Shown: positions 28,147 through 38,650, counted from the first letter of the stretch. The stretch: DNA of 64,000 nt from an uncultured Paracoccaceae bacterium (GCA_951812305.1 CATOSB010000017.1:186001-250000); one strand, 5' to 3'. A program made the numbers and translations. Notes: a model not told the origin generated them from the letters alone.

Positions 28147-28683
28147 ATGAGATTTCCAATGATTTCAGCTGCCGTCATCATACTCACATCTTTGGCCGCG
28201 ATTATGCCCGCGTCGGCGCAAACCAACGAAGAAATCGCCTTCGCACGACAAATTCTGACAAGTATTCAGGACAACTCCTTTGCGGCCAATCGCGAATATT
28301 GCGGAATAATCGGAACCGACGGTGAGGGGCGGCTTGTCGCGTCCAATCCCCGCAAAGGCAGGCGCGATTCCTGCAGACCGCGTGATCCACGCGGCGCGGC
28401 AGATTTTATCGCCAGCTTCCACACACATGCCGGGTTCGACGAAGAGGCCGACAGCGAAGTTCCCTCGCCCAGTGACGTGATTGGCGACATGGAGGAAGGT
28501 CTTGACGGTTTCGTTGCCACGCCCGGCGGGCGGTTCTGGTTTATCGATGGTCAGACCGGCGTGGTTCGCCAGCTTTGCGGCCTCGGTTGCCTGCCGCAGG
28601 ATCCGGATTTCGAGGCCGGTGTCTGGGGACCGATAGCCAAGCGCTATACGCTCGGCCAATTGGAAGATCGCGCGGAACAGTAA
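28147..28683 (+). CDS. Secreted DUF4329-domain protein
   Basis: 178-residue protein with a signal peptide (cleavage near ASA-QT) and a DUF4329 domain, a JAB-like fold seen in some toxins and secreted proteins. The core is ASFHTHAGFDEEADSEVPSP followed by DVIGDM, resembling a metal-binding HTH-x-S-x-D arrangement. Cys residues at EYCGIIG, DSCRPRD and CGLGCLP could form disulfides in the periplasm. Function unknown; the next gene is convergent. Confidence 0.7.
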   Translation: MRFPMISAAVIILTSLAAIMPASAQTNEEIAFARQILTSIQDNSFAANREYCGIIGTDGEGRLVASNPRKGRRDSCRPRDPRGAADFIASFHTHAGFDEEADSEVPSPSDVIGDMEEGLDGFVATPGGRFWFIDGQTGVVRQLCGLGCLPQDPDFEAGVWGPIAKRYTLGQLEDRAEQ

Positions 28684-28712
28684 CAGGGCAGAATGCACCA
28701 ATGGCAGTCGGG

Positions 28713-29888
28713 TCATTTTCGCCCGAGTTCGACCGGTAACGCGCCATAGGCATAGATCGTATTGTTCAACGCAACACGCGGCGTGCCGAGCGTGAACGAG
28801 CCCCATTGTTCAATCATCGCATGGATCAGACACTCGATTTCCAGAATGGCCAGATGCAGCCCGGCGCACATGTGAATGCCCGCGCCAAATCCCAGATGCC
28901 GACGCGCATTGCGGCGCTCAACGTCAAACCGGTCCGGGTCGGGAAAGACTGCCCCGTCATGATTTGCTGAAGCGAAAATCATCATAACGCGCGCGCGTTT
29001 CGGGATTCGAACGTCGCCGATTTCCACATCACGTGATGTGTGACGGGCGAAAGAGCGCAGCGGCGATCCGATGCGCACCGCCTCATGCGCGGCATTGACG
29101 GCCAGCGACGGATTGGCGCGCAGCTTTTCCCATTGATCAGGGTTGTTGCCGAGCTGGAAGATCAGATGCCCCACCGCAGATATCGTCGTATCAAGGCTGG
29201 GATTGATGTAGTCCCGGATCGCAAAAGGCGCGAGTTCAGGATCGAGTTCGCCGCTGGCAGCCAACGCGCCGATCCGGTGCGTCCAGCTTCCGGGTTTAAG
29301 TTTGTCCGGCGTTGCCTCGCGCAGGATGAACGCGCGCATTTCCTTGATATTTTCGACCGCCTTTTTGCCGCGTTCATTCTGAATGCCCTGAACGTCAAAT
29401 GCCGCACCGGCCCATTTCAACATGTTCTCGCGTCCAAGATCGGGCAGACCGACAAGATCACGCACGATGCGCAACGGCAGCGTTTGGGCAAAGTCAGACA
29501 CCGCGTCAAACGCCCCCTTGGCCACGCAGTCGGCGGCAATTTCATCCGCGGCGGCTTGAATCTGAGGCTTGAGTTTGGAGATCTGGTCGGGCCGCAGCGG
29601 CTGAATGATTGCGTTTCGCAATGTCGTGTGGCGGGGTGGGTCGGATGCAATCGCATTACCACGCTGAAATTCGCACCCAAACTTGTCAGCGGCCGCACCG
29701 AGGCCGGATATGAAAGTCTCGTTGTCACGCAATCCGTCGCGAACGGCATCGTATTGCGTCAGGGCAAAGTTGCCCAGCGCCTCCATCCAAACGACCGGCC
29801 CCTTGTCGCGCAGCCGTGTATAATAGGGCCACGGTTCGCGAATGACATCATTGTCGTAAAGATTTGTGGCATCTGTTGGGCATTGCAT
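28713..29888 (-). CDS. Cytochrome P450
   Basis: Soluble bacterial P450, 391 residues. The haem loop is HLGFGAGIHMCAGLHLA with the proximal Cys; the K-helix ExxR is EAVR; the I-helix reads INPSLDTTISAV, where the acid-Thr pair for oxygen activation is kept but the usual AG before it is replaced. The redox partner is not next to it. Substrate unknown. Confidence 0.93.
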   Translation of the reverse strand: MQCPTDATNLYDNDVIREPWPYYTRLRDKGPVVWMEALGNFALTQYDAVRDGLRDNETFISGLGAAADKFGCEFQRGNAIASDPPRHTTLRNAIIQPLRPDQISKLKPQIQAAADEIAADCVAKGAFDAVSDFAQTLPLRIVRDLVGLPDLGRENMLKWAGAAFDVQGIQNERGKKAVENIKEMRAFILREATPDKLKPGSWTHRIGALAASGELDPELAPFAIRDYINPSLDTTISAVGHLIFQLGNNPDQWEKLRANPSLAVNAAHEAVRIGSPLRSFARHTSRDVEIGDVRIPKRARVMMIFASANHDGAVFPDPDRFDVERRNARRHLGFGAGIHMCAGLHLAILEIECLIHAMIEQWGSFTLGTPRVALNNTIYAYGALPVELGRK

Positions 29889-29960
29889 GTGACGGTTTTA
29901 GACTGAATAGCCGCTTGATCCAAAACCGAATTTTGGCACCTGCACGATTTGTCCGGATCA

Positions 29961-30035
<75 letters not shown>

Positions 30036-30120
30036 CCTTTGCGGCGGGTGATTAGACGTTACAACCCTTTAGCGCAAGCGCAATCTGGACGCCCTCAACC
30101 GCCTGATATAGACAGCGCTC

Positions 30121-30276
30121 ATGGGCGAAAATCGCGACAAATTTAAGGCTGGAGCGAAAGATCCCGAACGCAAAGACCGGCTGAAGTCGGCGCTGAAGGC
30201 AAACATGGCGAAACGCAAGGCGCAGGCAAGGGCGCGAACCGGCTCGGTGACAAACGCCGACAAGAACAAAGGTTAG
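30121..30276 (+). CDS. Small basic protein upstream of murA
   Basis: 51-residue, very basic protein ([19 protein letters not shown]... ending NADKNKG), rich in Lys and Arg. It lies 7 bp before murA on the same strand. Its helical, charged nature could suit nucleic acid or ribosome contact, but the function is unknown. Confidence 0.6.
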   Translation: MGENRDKFKAGAKDPERKDRLKSALKANMAKRKAQARARTGSVTNADKNKG

Positions 30277-30283
30277 AGCAGGC

Positions 30284-31549
30284 ATGGATTCAATAGTTGT
30301 AACGGGCGGGGCCGAGCTTTCGGGCGAGATACCGATTGCGGGGGCGAAGAACACCTGCCTGAAACTGATGTGCGCGGCGCTTCTCAGCGAGGAACCGCTG
30401 ACGCTGACCAACGTACCGCGACTTTCGGACGTGGAGACCCTGACGACGCTTCTGGAAAGTCTTGGGACGGAAGTTGCCTCGGTTCAGGGCGGCAATTCCC
30501 TGATGCTCTCGGCGGCGGACATCACAAATATGACCGCGCATTACGACATCGTGCGCAAACTGCGCGCCTCGTTCAACGTGCTGGGTCCCATGATGGGTCG
30601 GTGCGGCGAGGCGATCGTGTCGCTTCCGGGCGGTTGTGCCATCGGTGCGCGCAAGGTCGATCTGCACCTGACCTCTCTGGAAGCGATGGGCGCGAAGATC
30701 GACCTTGAAGAGGGCTATGTTCACGCCTCTGCCCCCACCGGTCTGAAAGGCACAGAAATCGAATTTCCGTTCGTCTCTGTGGGGGCCACGGAAAATACTT
30801 TGTGCGCGGCAGTTCTGGCCAAGGGCACGACGGTATTGAAAAACGTTGCTCGCGAGCCGGACACCGTGGCGCTGGCGCATTGCCTGATCGCGATGGGCGC
30901 CGATATCGAGGGCGCAGGCACCAGTGAGATGGTGATCCGGGGCGTCGACGCACTGCACGGCACGACACACCGGGTGATTTCCGACAGAATCGAACTTGGC
31001 ACCTATATGATCGCCCCGGCGATTGCGGGTGGATCGGTGGAGCTGATCGGCGGCACGCGTGATCTGGTCGCCGCACTGGCCGACAAATTGGAAGAGGCCG
31101 GTGTCGAGATCACCGAAACCGACAAAGGCTTGAAAGTGAACCGCGCCAATGGCCGGGTAAAATCCGTCGACGTGACGACTGCGCCGTTCCCCGGTTTTCC
31201 GACCGATCTGCAGGCGCAGATGATGGCGTTGATGTGCACAGCCGACGGCGTGGCCAATCTGGAAGAAACGATCTTTGAAAACCGTTTCATGCACGCGCCG
31301 GAATTAATCCGCATGGGAGCCGATATTGACGTTCATGGCGGCACCGCGAAAGTCACCGGTGTCGAGCAACTGCGCGGCGCGCCGGTTATGGCGACCGATC
31401 TGCGGGCATCTGTTTCACTCATCCTTGCGGGGCTGGCCGCAGAAGGTGAAACAGTTGTCAGCCGGGTCTATCACCTTGATCGCGGCTATGAGCGGTTGGA
31501 GGCCAAGCTTCAGGGCGTGGGCGCAAAAGTGGAGCGTGTGGCCGCATGA
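30284..31549 (+). CDS. murA: UDP-N-acetylglucosamine 1-carboxyvinyltransferase
   Basis: First committed enzyme of peptidoglycan synthesis, 421 residues, cytoplasmic. It adds phosphoenolpyruvate to UDP-GlcNAc. The substrate loop Cys is seen in [15 protein letters not shown], making it fosfomycin-sensitive in type. N-terminal [22 protein letters not shown] and late [18 protein letters not shown] are conserved. It overlaps the DUF2948 gene by ATGA. Confidence 0.97.
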   Translation: MDSIVVTGGAELSGEIPIAGAKNTCLKLMCAALLSEEPLTLTNVPRLSDVETLTTLLESLGTEVASVQGGNSLMLSAADITNMTAHYDIVRKLRASFNVLGPMMGRCGEAIVSLPGGCAIGARKVDLHLTSLEAMGAKIDLEEGYVHASAPTGLKGTEIEFPFVSVGATENTLCAAVLAKGTTVLKNVAREPDTVALAHCLIAMGADIEGAGTSEMVIRGVDALHGTTHRVISDRIELGTYMIAPAIAGGSVELIGGTRDLVAALADKLEEAGVEITETDKGLKVNRANGRVKSVDVTTAPFPGFPTDLQAQMMALMCTADGVANLEETIFENRFMHAPELIRMGADIDVHGGTAKVTGVEQLRGAPVMATDLRASVSLILAGLAAEGETVVSRVYHLDRGYERLEAKLQGVGAKVERVAA

Positions 31550-32013
31550 GCGAAGACGCGCGATTCGAAGACGGGCGCGAACGGCCCCTGCGACTCAAGG
31601 CGCTTACGGCCGAGGACTTGCAGGTGATCTCTGCCTTGACGCAGGACGCCGTATTTCCCAGCAACGAAATGACCTTGTTGCGGTCCGAACGCCGCTTCGC
31701 CATACTGCTCAATCGGTTCAGATGGGAAGACGCCGGCGCGGGGCGCCACGCACCGGAACGTGTGCAATCCGTGCTGGCCGTCGAAGACGTGATGCGTGCG
31801 CAAAGCCAAGGCATTTCGCGGGATGCCGACACCATTTTGTCGTTGATGTCGATTGCGTTCACCGCTGGCGAGGACGGTTCCGGGCGTTTCGAATTCACGC
31901 TGGCGGGGGATGGTGCCATTGCACTGGATGTCGAGGCGCTTGAGGTAACGCTCAAGGATGTAACCAAGCCCTATGTCGCGCCGTCTGGTTCCGTGCCAGG
32001 CCACCCGGCCTGA
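31546..32013 (+). CDS. DUF2948 family protein
   Basis: 155-residue alphaproteobacterial protein of unknown function. Typical segments are [23 protein letters not shown] and [14 protein letters not shown]. Its position directly behind murA is common in this order. Confidence 0.82.
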   Translation: MSEDARFEDGRERPLRLKALTAEDLQVISALTQDAVFPSNEMTLLRSERRFAILLNRFRWEDAGAGRHAPERVQSVLAVEDVMRAQSQGISRDADTILSLMSIAFTAGEDGSGRFEFTLAGDGAIALDVEALEVTLKDVTKPYVAPSGSVPGHPA

Positions 32014-32313
32014 GTTCAAAGGGCGGTTGCCTTTTCATGGCGTTTGGTGGCCTGAACCGGCCAATCAAGGAAAGCGGAGTGAAGACGCGCATCTTCGGGC
32101 CGAGGCGCGGCGAGCAGTCAGTGGTGGCAGCCACTTAATCTCGCGAAATCCGTAAAAGATCAAAACGTAGCGACGCCCTCACCAAACTGCCGGGCCAGGG
32201 GACGGCCCGTCGATGCGCGGCGGCCCGGGGGGCCTTGATTCTGCGCGGAAGTGAAAACCACGGAATTATTTGATTGCGAACGGCGCTGCGAGTTTGTCTC
32301 AGGTGATTTGCGT
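32014..32313. other. 300-bp intergenic region containing repeat copy B
   Basis: No convincing coding frame. It holds the inverted GC-rich repeat at 32160-32255; the rest shows nothing I can name. Confidence 0.5.
32160..32255 (-). repeat. GC-rich intergenic repeat, copy B
   Basis: In inverted orientation this matches the copy at 38651-38745: shared blocks are GATCAAAACGT, GCCGGGCCAGGGGACGGCCC, ATGCGC and GGGGCCTTGATTC. The centre can fold into a hairpin. Confidence 0.75.
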
Positions 32314-32634
32314 CTATTGCGGCCCCGCACCTGCGCAGAACCGACACAACGGCGTGGCAGGTAGAAGTTCCAACCGCTCCTTTGCAATCTCGTTACCGCA
32401 TTTCACACAATCGCCATAGGTGCCGTCCTCGACCCGCTCCAGCGCCGCATCGATCTGGCGTAATTCGCCCAATTCCACCGTGCCCAATGCTTCCAGCACC
32501 TCATCGCCCTGACGCTCGGTGGCGCGGTCGTCCCAGTCTTTGGTCGCGGGCGCATCCAGATCATGCTCGATCTCGTCCAGATCGGCGACCAGTTCACGGC
32601 GACGTGCCAGCAGAATTTCGCGGGGAGATGACAT
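32314..32634 (-). CDS. TraR/DksA family zinc finger protein
   Basis: 106-residue DksA-like protein. The C-terminal C4 zinc finger is CVKCGNEIAKERLELLPATPLCRFC, and an N-terminal coiled coil (REILLARRRELVADLDEIEHDL) precedes it. Such proteins enter the RNA polymerase secondary channel or act in phage and plasmid control; this short chromosomal type is of unknown role. Confidence 0.85.
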   Translation of the reverse strand: MSSPREILLARRRELVADLDEIEHDLDAPATKDWDDRATERQGDEVLEALGTVELGELRQIDAALERVEDGTYGDCVKCGNEIAKERLELLPATPLCRFCAGAGPQ

Positions 32635-32778
32635 TTCGGCCTCCTTCAGATTCGGCTCATGTTGCCATGTCCTGAAGCCACGGGAATTGATTCAGGTCAA
32701 AGTCACCGCAATTCCGGCCCACCCTTGAGGCTTGCGCGTGATTTGTCTATCGCGCTTGTCAAAGAACGGAGGCGCGCT

Positions 32779-34080
32779 GTGCCGCTTTTTCTGAATACGA
32801 ACGATCCGGGGTTTGAAGATGGCTTCACCGCGCTTTTGTCGATGAAGCGCGAAGACAGCCCGGATGTCGACACCGCGGTGGCCGATATCATCGCCGATGT
32901 TCGCGCCCGCGGCGATACGGCGGTGATCGCGCTGACGGCGAAATTCGACCGGTTGGATCTGACGCCCGAGACGATGGCATTTTCCCCTGCAGAGATCGAA
33001 AAAGAAATCGCGCAGGTTCCGCAGACAGAGCGCGAGGCGCTGAACCTCGCCGCAGCGCGGATCACGGCCTATCACGAACGGCAGTTGCCTGAAGATGCGC
33101 ATTGGCAGGACGAAACCGGCGCAACGCTTGGCTGGCGCTGGAGCGCGGTAGAAGCGGCGGGTCTTTATGTGCCGGGTGGGTTGGCGAGTTACCCCTCCAG
33201 CGTATTGATGAATGCGATCCCGGCACAGGTTGCTGGTGTCGAGAGGCTGTCGATCTGCTGTCCAACGCCGGATGGTGTTGTGAACCCGCTGGTGATTTAC
33301 GCCGCGCAACTGGCAGGCGTCGACACGATCTACCGCGTGGGTGGCGCACAGGCGATTGCGGCGCTGGCATATGGCACTGAAACGATAAACCCGGTCGACA
33401 AGATCACCGGCCCAGGCAATGCCTTTGTCGCGGCTGCGAAACGTCGGGTGTTTGGCAAGGTCGGCATCGACATGATCGCCGGACCGTCCGAAATCCTTGT
33501 AGTCGCCGACAGGGATAACGACCCAGACTGGATTGCCATCGACCTTCTCAGTCAGGCCGAGCATGACGAAAGCGCGCAGTCGATCCTGATCACGGATGAT
33601 GCGGAATTCGGGCGCGCGGTTTCGTCAGCTGTGGAGAATCAGCTTGAAACGTTGGAACGCCGCGACATAGCGGGCGCGAGCTGGCGTAACTTTGGCGCAG
33701 TGATCACGGTCAAGACACTCGATCAGGCGGCGGAATTGTCCAACCGCATCGCGCCAGAGCATCTGGAATTGTGCGTCGCTGACGCGCAGGAATTTTCGAC
33801 AAAAATCCGCCACGCCGGCGCGATTTTTCTCGGTAGCTGGACGCCGGAGGCCATCGGCGACTATGTCGGTGGGCCGAACCACGTTTTGCCGACTGCGCGT
33901 ACGGCGCGGTTTTCCAGCGGTTTGTCGGTCCTCGATTTCATGAAACGCACAACGATATCAGAAATGTCGCCTGACGCCTTACGCGCCATCGGACCTGCCG
34001 CCGAAACATTGGCACAATCCGAAAGCCTTGAAGCCCACGGCCTTAGCGTTTCCGCCCGCCTCAAAGCACTGAATTCCTGA
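32779..34080 (+). CDS. hisD: Histidinol dehydrogenase
   Basis: Zinc enzyme catalysing the last two steps of histidine synthesis, 433 residues. The GTG at 32779 is used because AACGGAGG lies 6 bases upstream and the protein then starts PLFLNTNDPGF as in relatives; a longer frame begins at 32659. Conserved stretches include YVPGGLASYPSSVLMNAIPA, VGGAQAIAALAYGT, and the SQAEHDESAQSIL zinc and catalytic region. Its stop overlaps the next start by one base. Confidence 0.95.
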   Translation: MPLFLNTNDPGFEDGFTALLSMKREDSPDVDTAVADIIADVRARGDTAVIALTAKFDRLDLTPETMAFSPAEIEKEIAQVPQTEREALNLAAARITAYHERQLPEDAHWQDETGATLGWRWSAVEAAGLYVPGGLASYPSSVLMNAIPAQVAGVERLSICCPTPDGVVNPLVIYAAQLAGVDTIYRVGGAQAIAALAYGTETINPVDKITGPGNAFVAAAKRRVFGKVGIDMIAGPSEILVVADRDNDPDWIAIDLLSQAEHDESAQSILITDDAEFGRAVSSAVENQLETLERRDIAGASWRNFGAVITVKTLDQAAELSNRIAPEHLELCVADAQEFSTKIRHAGAIFLGSWTPEAIGDYVGGPNHVLPTARTARFSSGLSVLDFMKRTTISEMSPDALRAIGPAAETLAQSESLEAHGLSVSARLKALNS

Positions 34081-34721
34081 TGCGCGCCACGCTTCTGATC
34101 TGTGGTCTGGCGCTGGCGGTCGGTGCCGGGTTTTATTCCTTCGCCGATCCCACCGCGCCGCACCACGCTGCCCGCGCCGTTTTGATTGCAGGCCTCATCC
34201 CGATGGCCCGCGATCCGTTGGACAGTCTGCAGGTCGGCGCAGGGTCCTTCAGCCCGCTCAATCCGCGCCGCTGGGTCTTTGCATGGACGTTTGCTGCGCT
34301 GTTCTTCGCGATCCTGTCGATTATTCGGTGGCAGGGCCCAACGCCGGATATCAATGCCTATGTCTGGAACGCAATCGGTGCTGGCGTGTTCGGCGTGATC
34401 ATGGTTTTCCTGCCGTTCCTGTCGCGCACAAATTCTGCATTCTCACCCCCGTTTCAGGAAAGCCGCCCGATTGATGCCGGACTGCTTGGGCGTATCGTGT
34501 TTTATGGCTTTCCGGTTCTGTCCATGGTCCTGATATTTGGCGCCGCGATCAGCCCTCCACCGGGTGGAATGAAAGGCGTCTACCCTTTGTTCCAGATGTG
34601 TTTCCTGCCATTTCTGGTGCAGTATTTTCCGATTCGCGCGGGTATCGGCAAACACTGGCCGCATTACCTTCCGCGCACGATCGGCCTCATCCTTTTGATC
34701 ACGGCCCTTATTATCGCCTGA
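34080..34721 (+). CDS. Integral membrane protein of unknown function
   Basis: 213-residue protein with five or so hydrophobic helices (LLICGLALAVGAGFY, WTFAALFFAILSII, AIGAGVFGVIMVFLPFL, IVFYGFPVLSMVLIFGAAI, TIGLILLITALIIA). It starts on the last base of the hisD stop, so it is probably co-translated. No family recognised. Confidence 0.75.
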   Translation: MRATLLICGLALAVGAGFYSFADPTAPHHAARAVLIAGLIPMARDPLDSLQVGAGSFSPLNPRRWVFAWTFAALFFAILSIIRWQGPTPDINAYVWNAIGAGVFGVIMVFLPFLSRTNSAFSPPFQESRPIDAGLLGRIVFYGFPVLSMVLIFGAAISPPPGGMKGVYPLFQMCFLPFLVQYFPIRAGIGKHWPHYLPRTIGLILLITALIIA

Positions 34722-34778
34722 GCCGATTGCGAATCCTCCACGATCCGCGTTAGCCATGCCGCCAAGAAAGTTACGAAT

Positions 34779-35258
34779 ATGGCCAAGATTACCAAAATTG
34801 ACATCGACGACAGCGCGCTGCCGCCGCCTACGCCTGAGATCGAGCAGGAACGGCGCGTCGCGGTGTTTGACTTGCTGGAGGATAACTCCTTCACATTGCC
34901 GCCGCGCGAGGATCGCGAGATTGACCCTGGCCCCTATCACCTGACACTGGCGATCCGGGATCGCCGGCTGGTGTTTGACGTGCGCACCGAGGCCGAGGAT
35001 GCGGTGGCAGAATTTCACCTGTCTCTCGGCCCGTTCCGGCAAACGGTGAAGGATTACTTCCAGATCTGCGAAAGCTATTACGACGCGGTGAAACGCCTGC
35101 CGCCCAGCCAGATCGAGGCCATCGACATGGCGCGCCGCGGTATCCACAACGAGGGCGCACGGGTGCTGGAGGAACGGCTGGACGGCAAGGCCAAGGTCGA
35201 TCTGGACACGTCACGTCGCCTGTTCACCTTGATCTGTGTGCTGCATTGGGGCGGATGA
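34779..35258 (+). CDS. UPF0262 family protein
   Basis: 159-residue conserved alphaproteobacterial protein. Matching segments are ERRVAVFDLLEDNSF, PYHLTLAIRDRRLVFDV, FRQTVKDYFQICESYYDAV and LDTSRRLFTLICVLHWGG. Function unknown. Its place between hisD and a low-molecular-weight phosphatase is the standard order in Rhodobacterales. Confidence 0.9.
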   Translation: MAKITKIDIDDSALPPPTPEIEQERRVAVFDLLEDNSFTLPPREDREIDPGPYHLTLAIRDRRLVFDVRTEAEDAVAEFHLSLGPFRQTVKDYFQICESYYDAVKRLPPSQIEAIDMARRGIHNEGARVLEERLDGKAKVDLDTSRRLFTLICVLHWGG

Positions 35259-35262
35259 AGAC

Positions 35263-35727
35263 TTGAGCGACCGCTTGCCCACCTCTGTCCTTTTTTGCTG
35301 CGATCACAACGCGGTCCGCTCTCCGATGGCCGAAGGGTTGATGAAAAAGCGCTATGGTCAGGAATTGTATGTTCAGTCCGCCGGTGTTCACAACGATCTG
35401 GAAATCGACGGATTTTCAGTCGCTGTCTGTCAGGAACTCGGCGTTGAACTGTCGCGCCACCGCTCTCGATCTTTCGACGAAATGCAGGACTGGGGCGATG
35501 ACCTTTCGCAGTTTGACCTGATCGTCGCACTGTCGCCCGCCAGCCAGCGCCGTGCGCTGGAACTGACACGATATTTCCATCTGGATGTCGAATACTGGCC
35601 AATCATTGACCCAACCGATCTGGGAACGAAGCGCGACGAAAAGCTGGCAGTTTATCGTCAGGCCCGCGACCAGATCATTGCGCGGATGGACGACCGCTTT
35701 GGCCCGGCAACGAATACCGCCGACTGA
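35263..35727 (+). CDS. Low-molecular-weight phosphotyrosine phosphatase-like protein
   Basis: About 154 residues, of the LMW phosphatase / arsenate reductase fold. The phosphate loop is VLFCCDHNAVRSP (a C-x5-R motif, with the second Cys of the pair as nucleophile), and the late DPT segment carries the general acid. The TTG at 35263 (LSDRLPTSV) is the likely start; a GTG at 35236 within the previous gene is the alternative. Confidence 0.85.
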   Translation: MSDRLPTSVLFCCDHNAVRSPMAEGLMKKRYGQELYVQSAGVHNDLEIDGFSVAVCQELGVELSRHRSRSFDEMQDWGDDLSQFDLIVALSPASQRRALELTRYFHLDVEYWPIIDPTDLGTKRDEKLAVYRQARDQIIARMDDRFGPATNTAD

Positions 35728-35802
35728 AACGGGGATGCATATTGCAGGGTTTTGTGTTTGGCTGCGGTCAAGTCTCCGTTCCGACACACGCACGAGCACA
35801 AC

Positions 35803-36681
35803 ATGAAAATCGCGTCTGCCGCTTATCCCTTGGCGAAATTTCATTCTTGGGATGACTACGCCACAAACATAACCTCCTGGGTCGCAGATGCGGCGGATCA
35901 AGGCGCGGATCTGCTTGTCTTTCCCGAATACTCGGCGATGGAACTTGCCTCGCTAAATGGCGATGCGGCGTTGGAAATTGAGCCCGCGCTTGCCGCTACT
36001 GCAAGCCATCTGCCCGCCGCCGACGAACTGCACGACGCTTTGGCGCGTCGCTTTGGCGTTCACATTCTCGCCGGATCAGCCCCTGCATATGACCCCTGCC
36101 CGCGGCCGGTCAACCGCGCGCGATTGTTTGGCCCCGACGGTCCACTTGGCGCGCAGGACAAGCAGATCATGACAATGGTCGAACGTGACATGGATGTGCA
36201 TCCCGGCGCGCCGCTGCAAGTGTTTGACACGCCGCTCGCTCGCCTTGGCGTGCTGATCTGCTACGACGTCGAATTCCCCGACTTGGGGCGCGCGCTGGTC
36301 GAGGCCGGTGTCGAAGTGATCCTCGCACCTTCTTACACCGAAGGTCCCTCGGGATATTGGCGCGTGCGCATCGGCGCGATGGCCCGCGCACTGGAAGGGC
36401 AATGTGTCAGCGTTCAAGCACCCTGCCTCAGTGACGGTGTTGCCTGCCCCGCAATGGGCACCGCCACCGGCGCGGCAGGGGTATTCGGCCCGCCCGATCT
36501 GGGATTCCCGGAAACCGGCATTTTGGCGCTTGGAAAGATGGGCGAACCCGGTTGGGTGATGGCGGATGTGCCCCGCGATGCGATTGCCCGTGTCCGCGCC
36601 GAGGGCCGCGTGCGCAATTTCACCTATTGGGAAGAGCAGGCCCTGCGGCTTAACGGCGCGGAAACGGCTGCGGCAGAGTGA
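35803..36681 (+). CDS. Carbon-nitrogen hydrolase family protein
   Basis: Nitrilase-superfamily amidase, 292 residues. The Glu-Lys-Cys triad is visible: Glu in FPEYSAMELAS, Lys in GAQDKQIMT, and Cys in LICYDVEFPDL. Cytoplasmic, no signal peptide. The substrate could be an omega-amide or N-carbamoyl compound. Confidence 0.88.
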   Translation: MKIASAAYPLAKFHSWDDYATNITSWVADAADQGADLLVFPEYSAMELASLNGDAALEIEPALAATASHLPAADELHDALARRFGVHILAGSAPAYDPCPRPVNRARLFGPDGPLGAQDKQIMTMVERDMDVHPGAPLQVFDTPLARLGVLICYDVEFPDLGRALVEAGVEVILAPSYTEGPSGYWRVRIGAMARALEGQCVSVQAPCLSDGVACPAMGTATGAAGVFGPPDLGFPETGILALGKMGEPGWVMADVPRDAIARVRAEGRVRNFTYWEEQALRLNGAETAAAE

Positions 36682-36722
36682 TCCATCCTTGAAAACCACA
36701 CCGAAAACCGCCATTTAGGCGG

Positions 36723-36742
36723 CGCCTGCATCCCCGCAGGCG
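36723..36742 (+). promoter_or_regulatory. Hairpin in the infA leader
   Basis: A 7-bp stem (CGCCTGC/GCAGGCG) with a 6-base loop, just before the AAGGAG ribosome site of infA. It has no T tract, so it may be an mRNA stability or translation element. Confidence 0.45.
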
Positions 36743-36758
36743 TCAAGAAGGAGTGAAC

Positions 36759-36977
36759 ATGGCCAAGGAAGAACTGCTCGAATTTCCCGGTGTCGTTAAG
36801 GAACTCCTGCCAAATGCGACATTTCGGGTCGAGCTGGAAAACGGCCATGAAATCATCGCTCATACGGCAGGAAAAATGCGCAAGAACCGCATTCGCGTTC
36901 TCGCAGGCGATAAGGTGCAGGTCGAAATGACCCCCTATGATCTGACCAAGGGTCGGATCAATTACCGCTTCAAATAG
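36759..36977 (+). CDS. infA: Translation initiation factor IF-1
   Basis: 72-residue OB-fold protein that binds the A site of the 30S subunit during initiation. The sequence [20 protein letters not shown] and the C-terminal [12 protein letters not shown] are canonical. An AAGGAG site lies 6 bases before the ATG at 36759. Confidence 0.97.
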   Translation: MAKEELLEFPGVVKELLPNATFRVELENGHEIIAHTAGKMRKNRIRVLAGDKVQVEMTPYDLTKGRINYRFK

Positions 36978-37006
36978 GCGCTGATTTGGCGACCACGTGC
37001 TTCGCA

Positions 37007-37027
37007 GTCCCGGACCTGATCCGGGAC
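37007..37027 (+). repeat. Small palindromic repeat (GTCCCGGA type)
   Basis: Stem GTCCCGGA/TCCGGGAC with loop CCTGA. It resembles short hairpin repeats that are widespread between genes in alphaproteobacteria. It lies between infA and maf and has no T tract. Confidence 0.55.
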
Positions 37028-37065
37028 CTCTGCATTGGGTGCGCGCCTGACGAGCGGCGGTTGGA

Positions 37066-37653
37066 ATGAGCAAGCCCCGCCTGATCCTCGGCTCTGGCAG
37101 CCCGCGCAGGCTGGAACTTTTGGCGCAGATTGGCGTCACGCCGGACGACGTACGCCCGCCCGATGTCGATGAATCCCCGCTCAAATCGGAACTGCCGCGC
37201 GATTACTGCCGCCGGATCACTCGCGTCAAGGTCGAGGCCACAAAGACAGGGGACGGTGAAATTGCCCTTTGCGCGGACACCACCGTCGCGCTTGGCCGCC
37301 GCATCATGGGCAACCCGGCTGACCGGGAAGAGGCAGATCAATTCCTGCGGCTGCTGATGGGTCGTCGCCACCGGGTCATCACGGCGATTGCGGTGAAATC
37401 TGGCACTCGTATTTGGGAACGCGACGTCGTTAACTCTGTCAAACTGAAGCGTTTGTCTGACGCAGAGATTGCCGCCTATCTCGACAGCAAAGACTGGCAG
37501 GGCAAGGCAGGCGGTTATGCCATTCAAGGCCCCGCTGGCGCGTTCATCCCCTGGATCGAGGGGTCTTTCACTGCCGTCATGGGTCTGCCGGTCCATGAGA
37601 CCGCACAACTGCTGATCGCCGCCGGATATCCGGTTCTTGAGGGATGGTCGTGA
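37066..37653 (+). CDS. maf: Maf family nucleotide pyrophosphatase
   Basis: 195-residue house-cleaning enzyme that hydrolyses non-canonical or pyrimidine nucleoside triphosphates. The N-terminal [15 protein letters not shown], the catalytic [23 protein letters not shown] region and the [17 protein letters not shown] motif are typical. Overlaps the RNase gene by 10 bp. Confidence 0.93.
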   Translation: MSKPRLILGSGSPRRLELLAQIGVTPDDVRPPDVDESPLKSELPRDYCRRITRVKVEATKTGDGEIALCADTTVALGRRIMGNPADREEADQFLRLLMGRRHRVITAIAVKSGTRIWERDVVNSVKLKRLSDAEIAAYLDSKDWQGKAGGYAIQGPAGAFIPWIEGSFTAVMGLPVHETAQLLIAAGYPVLEGWS

Positions 37654-38648
37654 AGGGGAGTGTTACCGCGATTGGCAAGTTGAACGGCGCGAAAGCCGCC
37701 GCGCGACTGGTTGATGGGAGGCTTGACGACCTGATCGTCGACCCGAAGGACCAAGTGCTGCCCGGGTCGATCTTTGTCGGTGTCGCCGACAGACCCATGA
37801 AAGGCATCGGCGGACAGTTCCTGCGCCTGCCCGACGGCGCGACCGGGTTCCTGCGCAACGGGCAAATCCCGGCCGGAAAACCCGCGCTTGTGCAGGTTTC
37901 ACGTTTCGCCGAACCGGGCAAAGCACTGCCATTGACGACAAAGCTGTTGTTCAAGGGGCGCTATTTGATCGTGACCCCGAACGCGCCGGGCATCAACGTC
38001 TCACGTCGCATTCGGGACAACGATGCGCGCGATGCGCTGTCGATGTTGGTCCACGAAACCCGCCCGGATGCGAAAGGCGTGATCGTGCGATCCGCCGCAG
38101 ACGGGGCCACAAGCGAAGAGATCGTCGCCGAACTTGCAGAGTTGCATGAAACCGCATTGCGCGTCACATCCCGCAATGGCGACCAGCCAGTGCAATTACT
38201 CGACGGACCGAACGCACATGAAACCGCATGGCTGGAATGGCCCTGTTCAGATGTCGAGGGTGCATCATTTGAGGATTTTGCAGTTCACGAGCTGATCGAT
38301 GTTATGCGCAATCCGCAAATTTCCCTGCCAAATGGCGGTAGCGCATGGATCGAACCGACGCGCGCGCTGGTTGCGGTTGACGTGAACACTGGAAACGACA
38401 CCTCCGCGGCGGCAGGGCTGAAGGCGAACATCGCCCTATCCCGCGACTTGCCAAGGCAATTGCGCTGTCGCGGGCTTGGTGGGCAGATCACCATCGACTT
38501 TGCCCCCTTCGCCAAGAAAGACCGTCGCCAGTTGGAACAGATACTGCGCGCCGCGCTTCGTGCGGATTCCGTTGAGACCTCGCTGATTGGCTGGACGCCG
38601 TCGGGCAACTACGAATTGCAGCGAAAGCGGGAACGCTCGCCTTTGTGA
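37644..38648 (+). CDS. Ribonuclease E/G family protein, short form
   Basis: 334-residue member of the RNase E/G family. The S1 domain (about 30-110), the 5'-sensor and RNase H-like regions, and the DNase I-like catalytic Asp motif [10 protein letters not shown] are present, as is [17 protein letters not shown] with the second Asp. It is shorter than E. coli RNase G (about 489) and lacks the zinc-link cysteines, as in other alphaproteobacterial copies linked to maf. In relatives a yacG zinc finger gene often follows; none is seen here before the repeat and IS630. Confidence 0.85.
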   Translation: MVVKGSVTAIGKLNGAKAAARLVDGRLDDLIVDPKDQVLPGSIFVGVADRPMKGIGGQFLRLPDGATGFLRNGQIPAGKPALVQVSRFAEPGKALPLTTKLLFKGRYLIVTPNAPGINVSRRIRDNDARDALSMLVHETRPDAKGVIVRSAADGATSEEIVAELAELHETALRVTSRNGDQPVQLLDGPNAHETAWLEWPCSDVEGASFEDFAVHELIDVMRNPQISLPNGGSAWIEPTRALVAVDVNTGNDTSAAAGLKANIALSRDLPRQLRCRGLGGQITIDFAPFAKKDRRQLEQILRAALRADSVETSLIGWTPSGNYELQRKRERSPL

Positions 38649-38650
38649 CC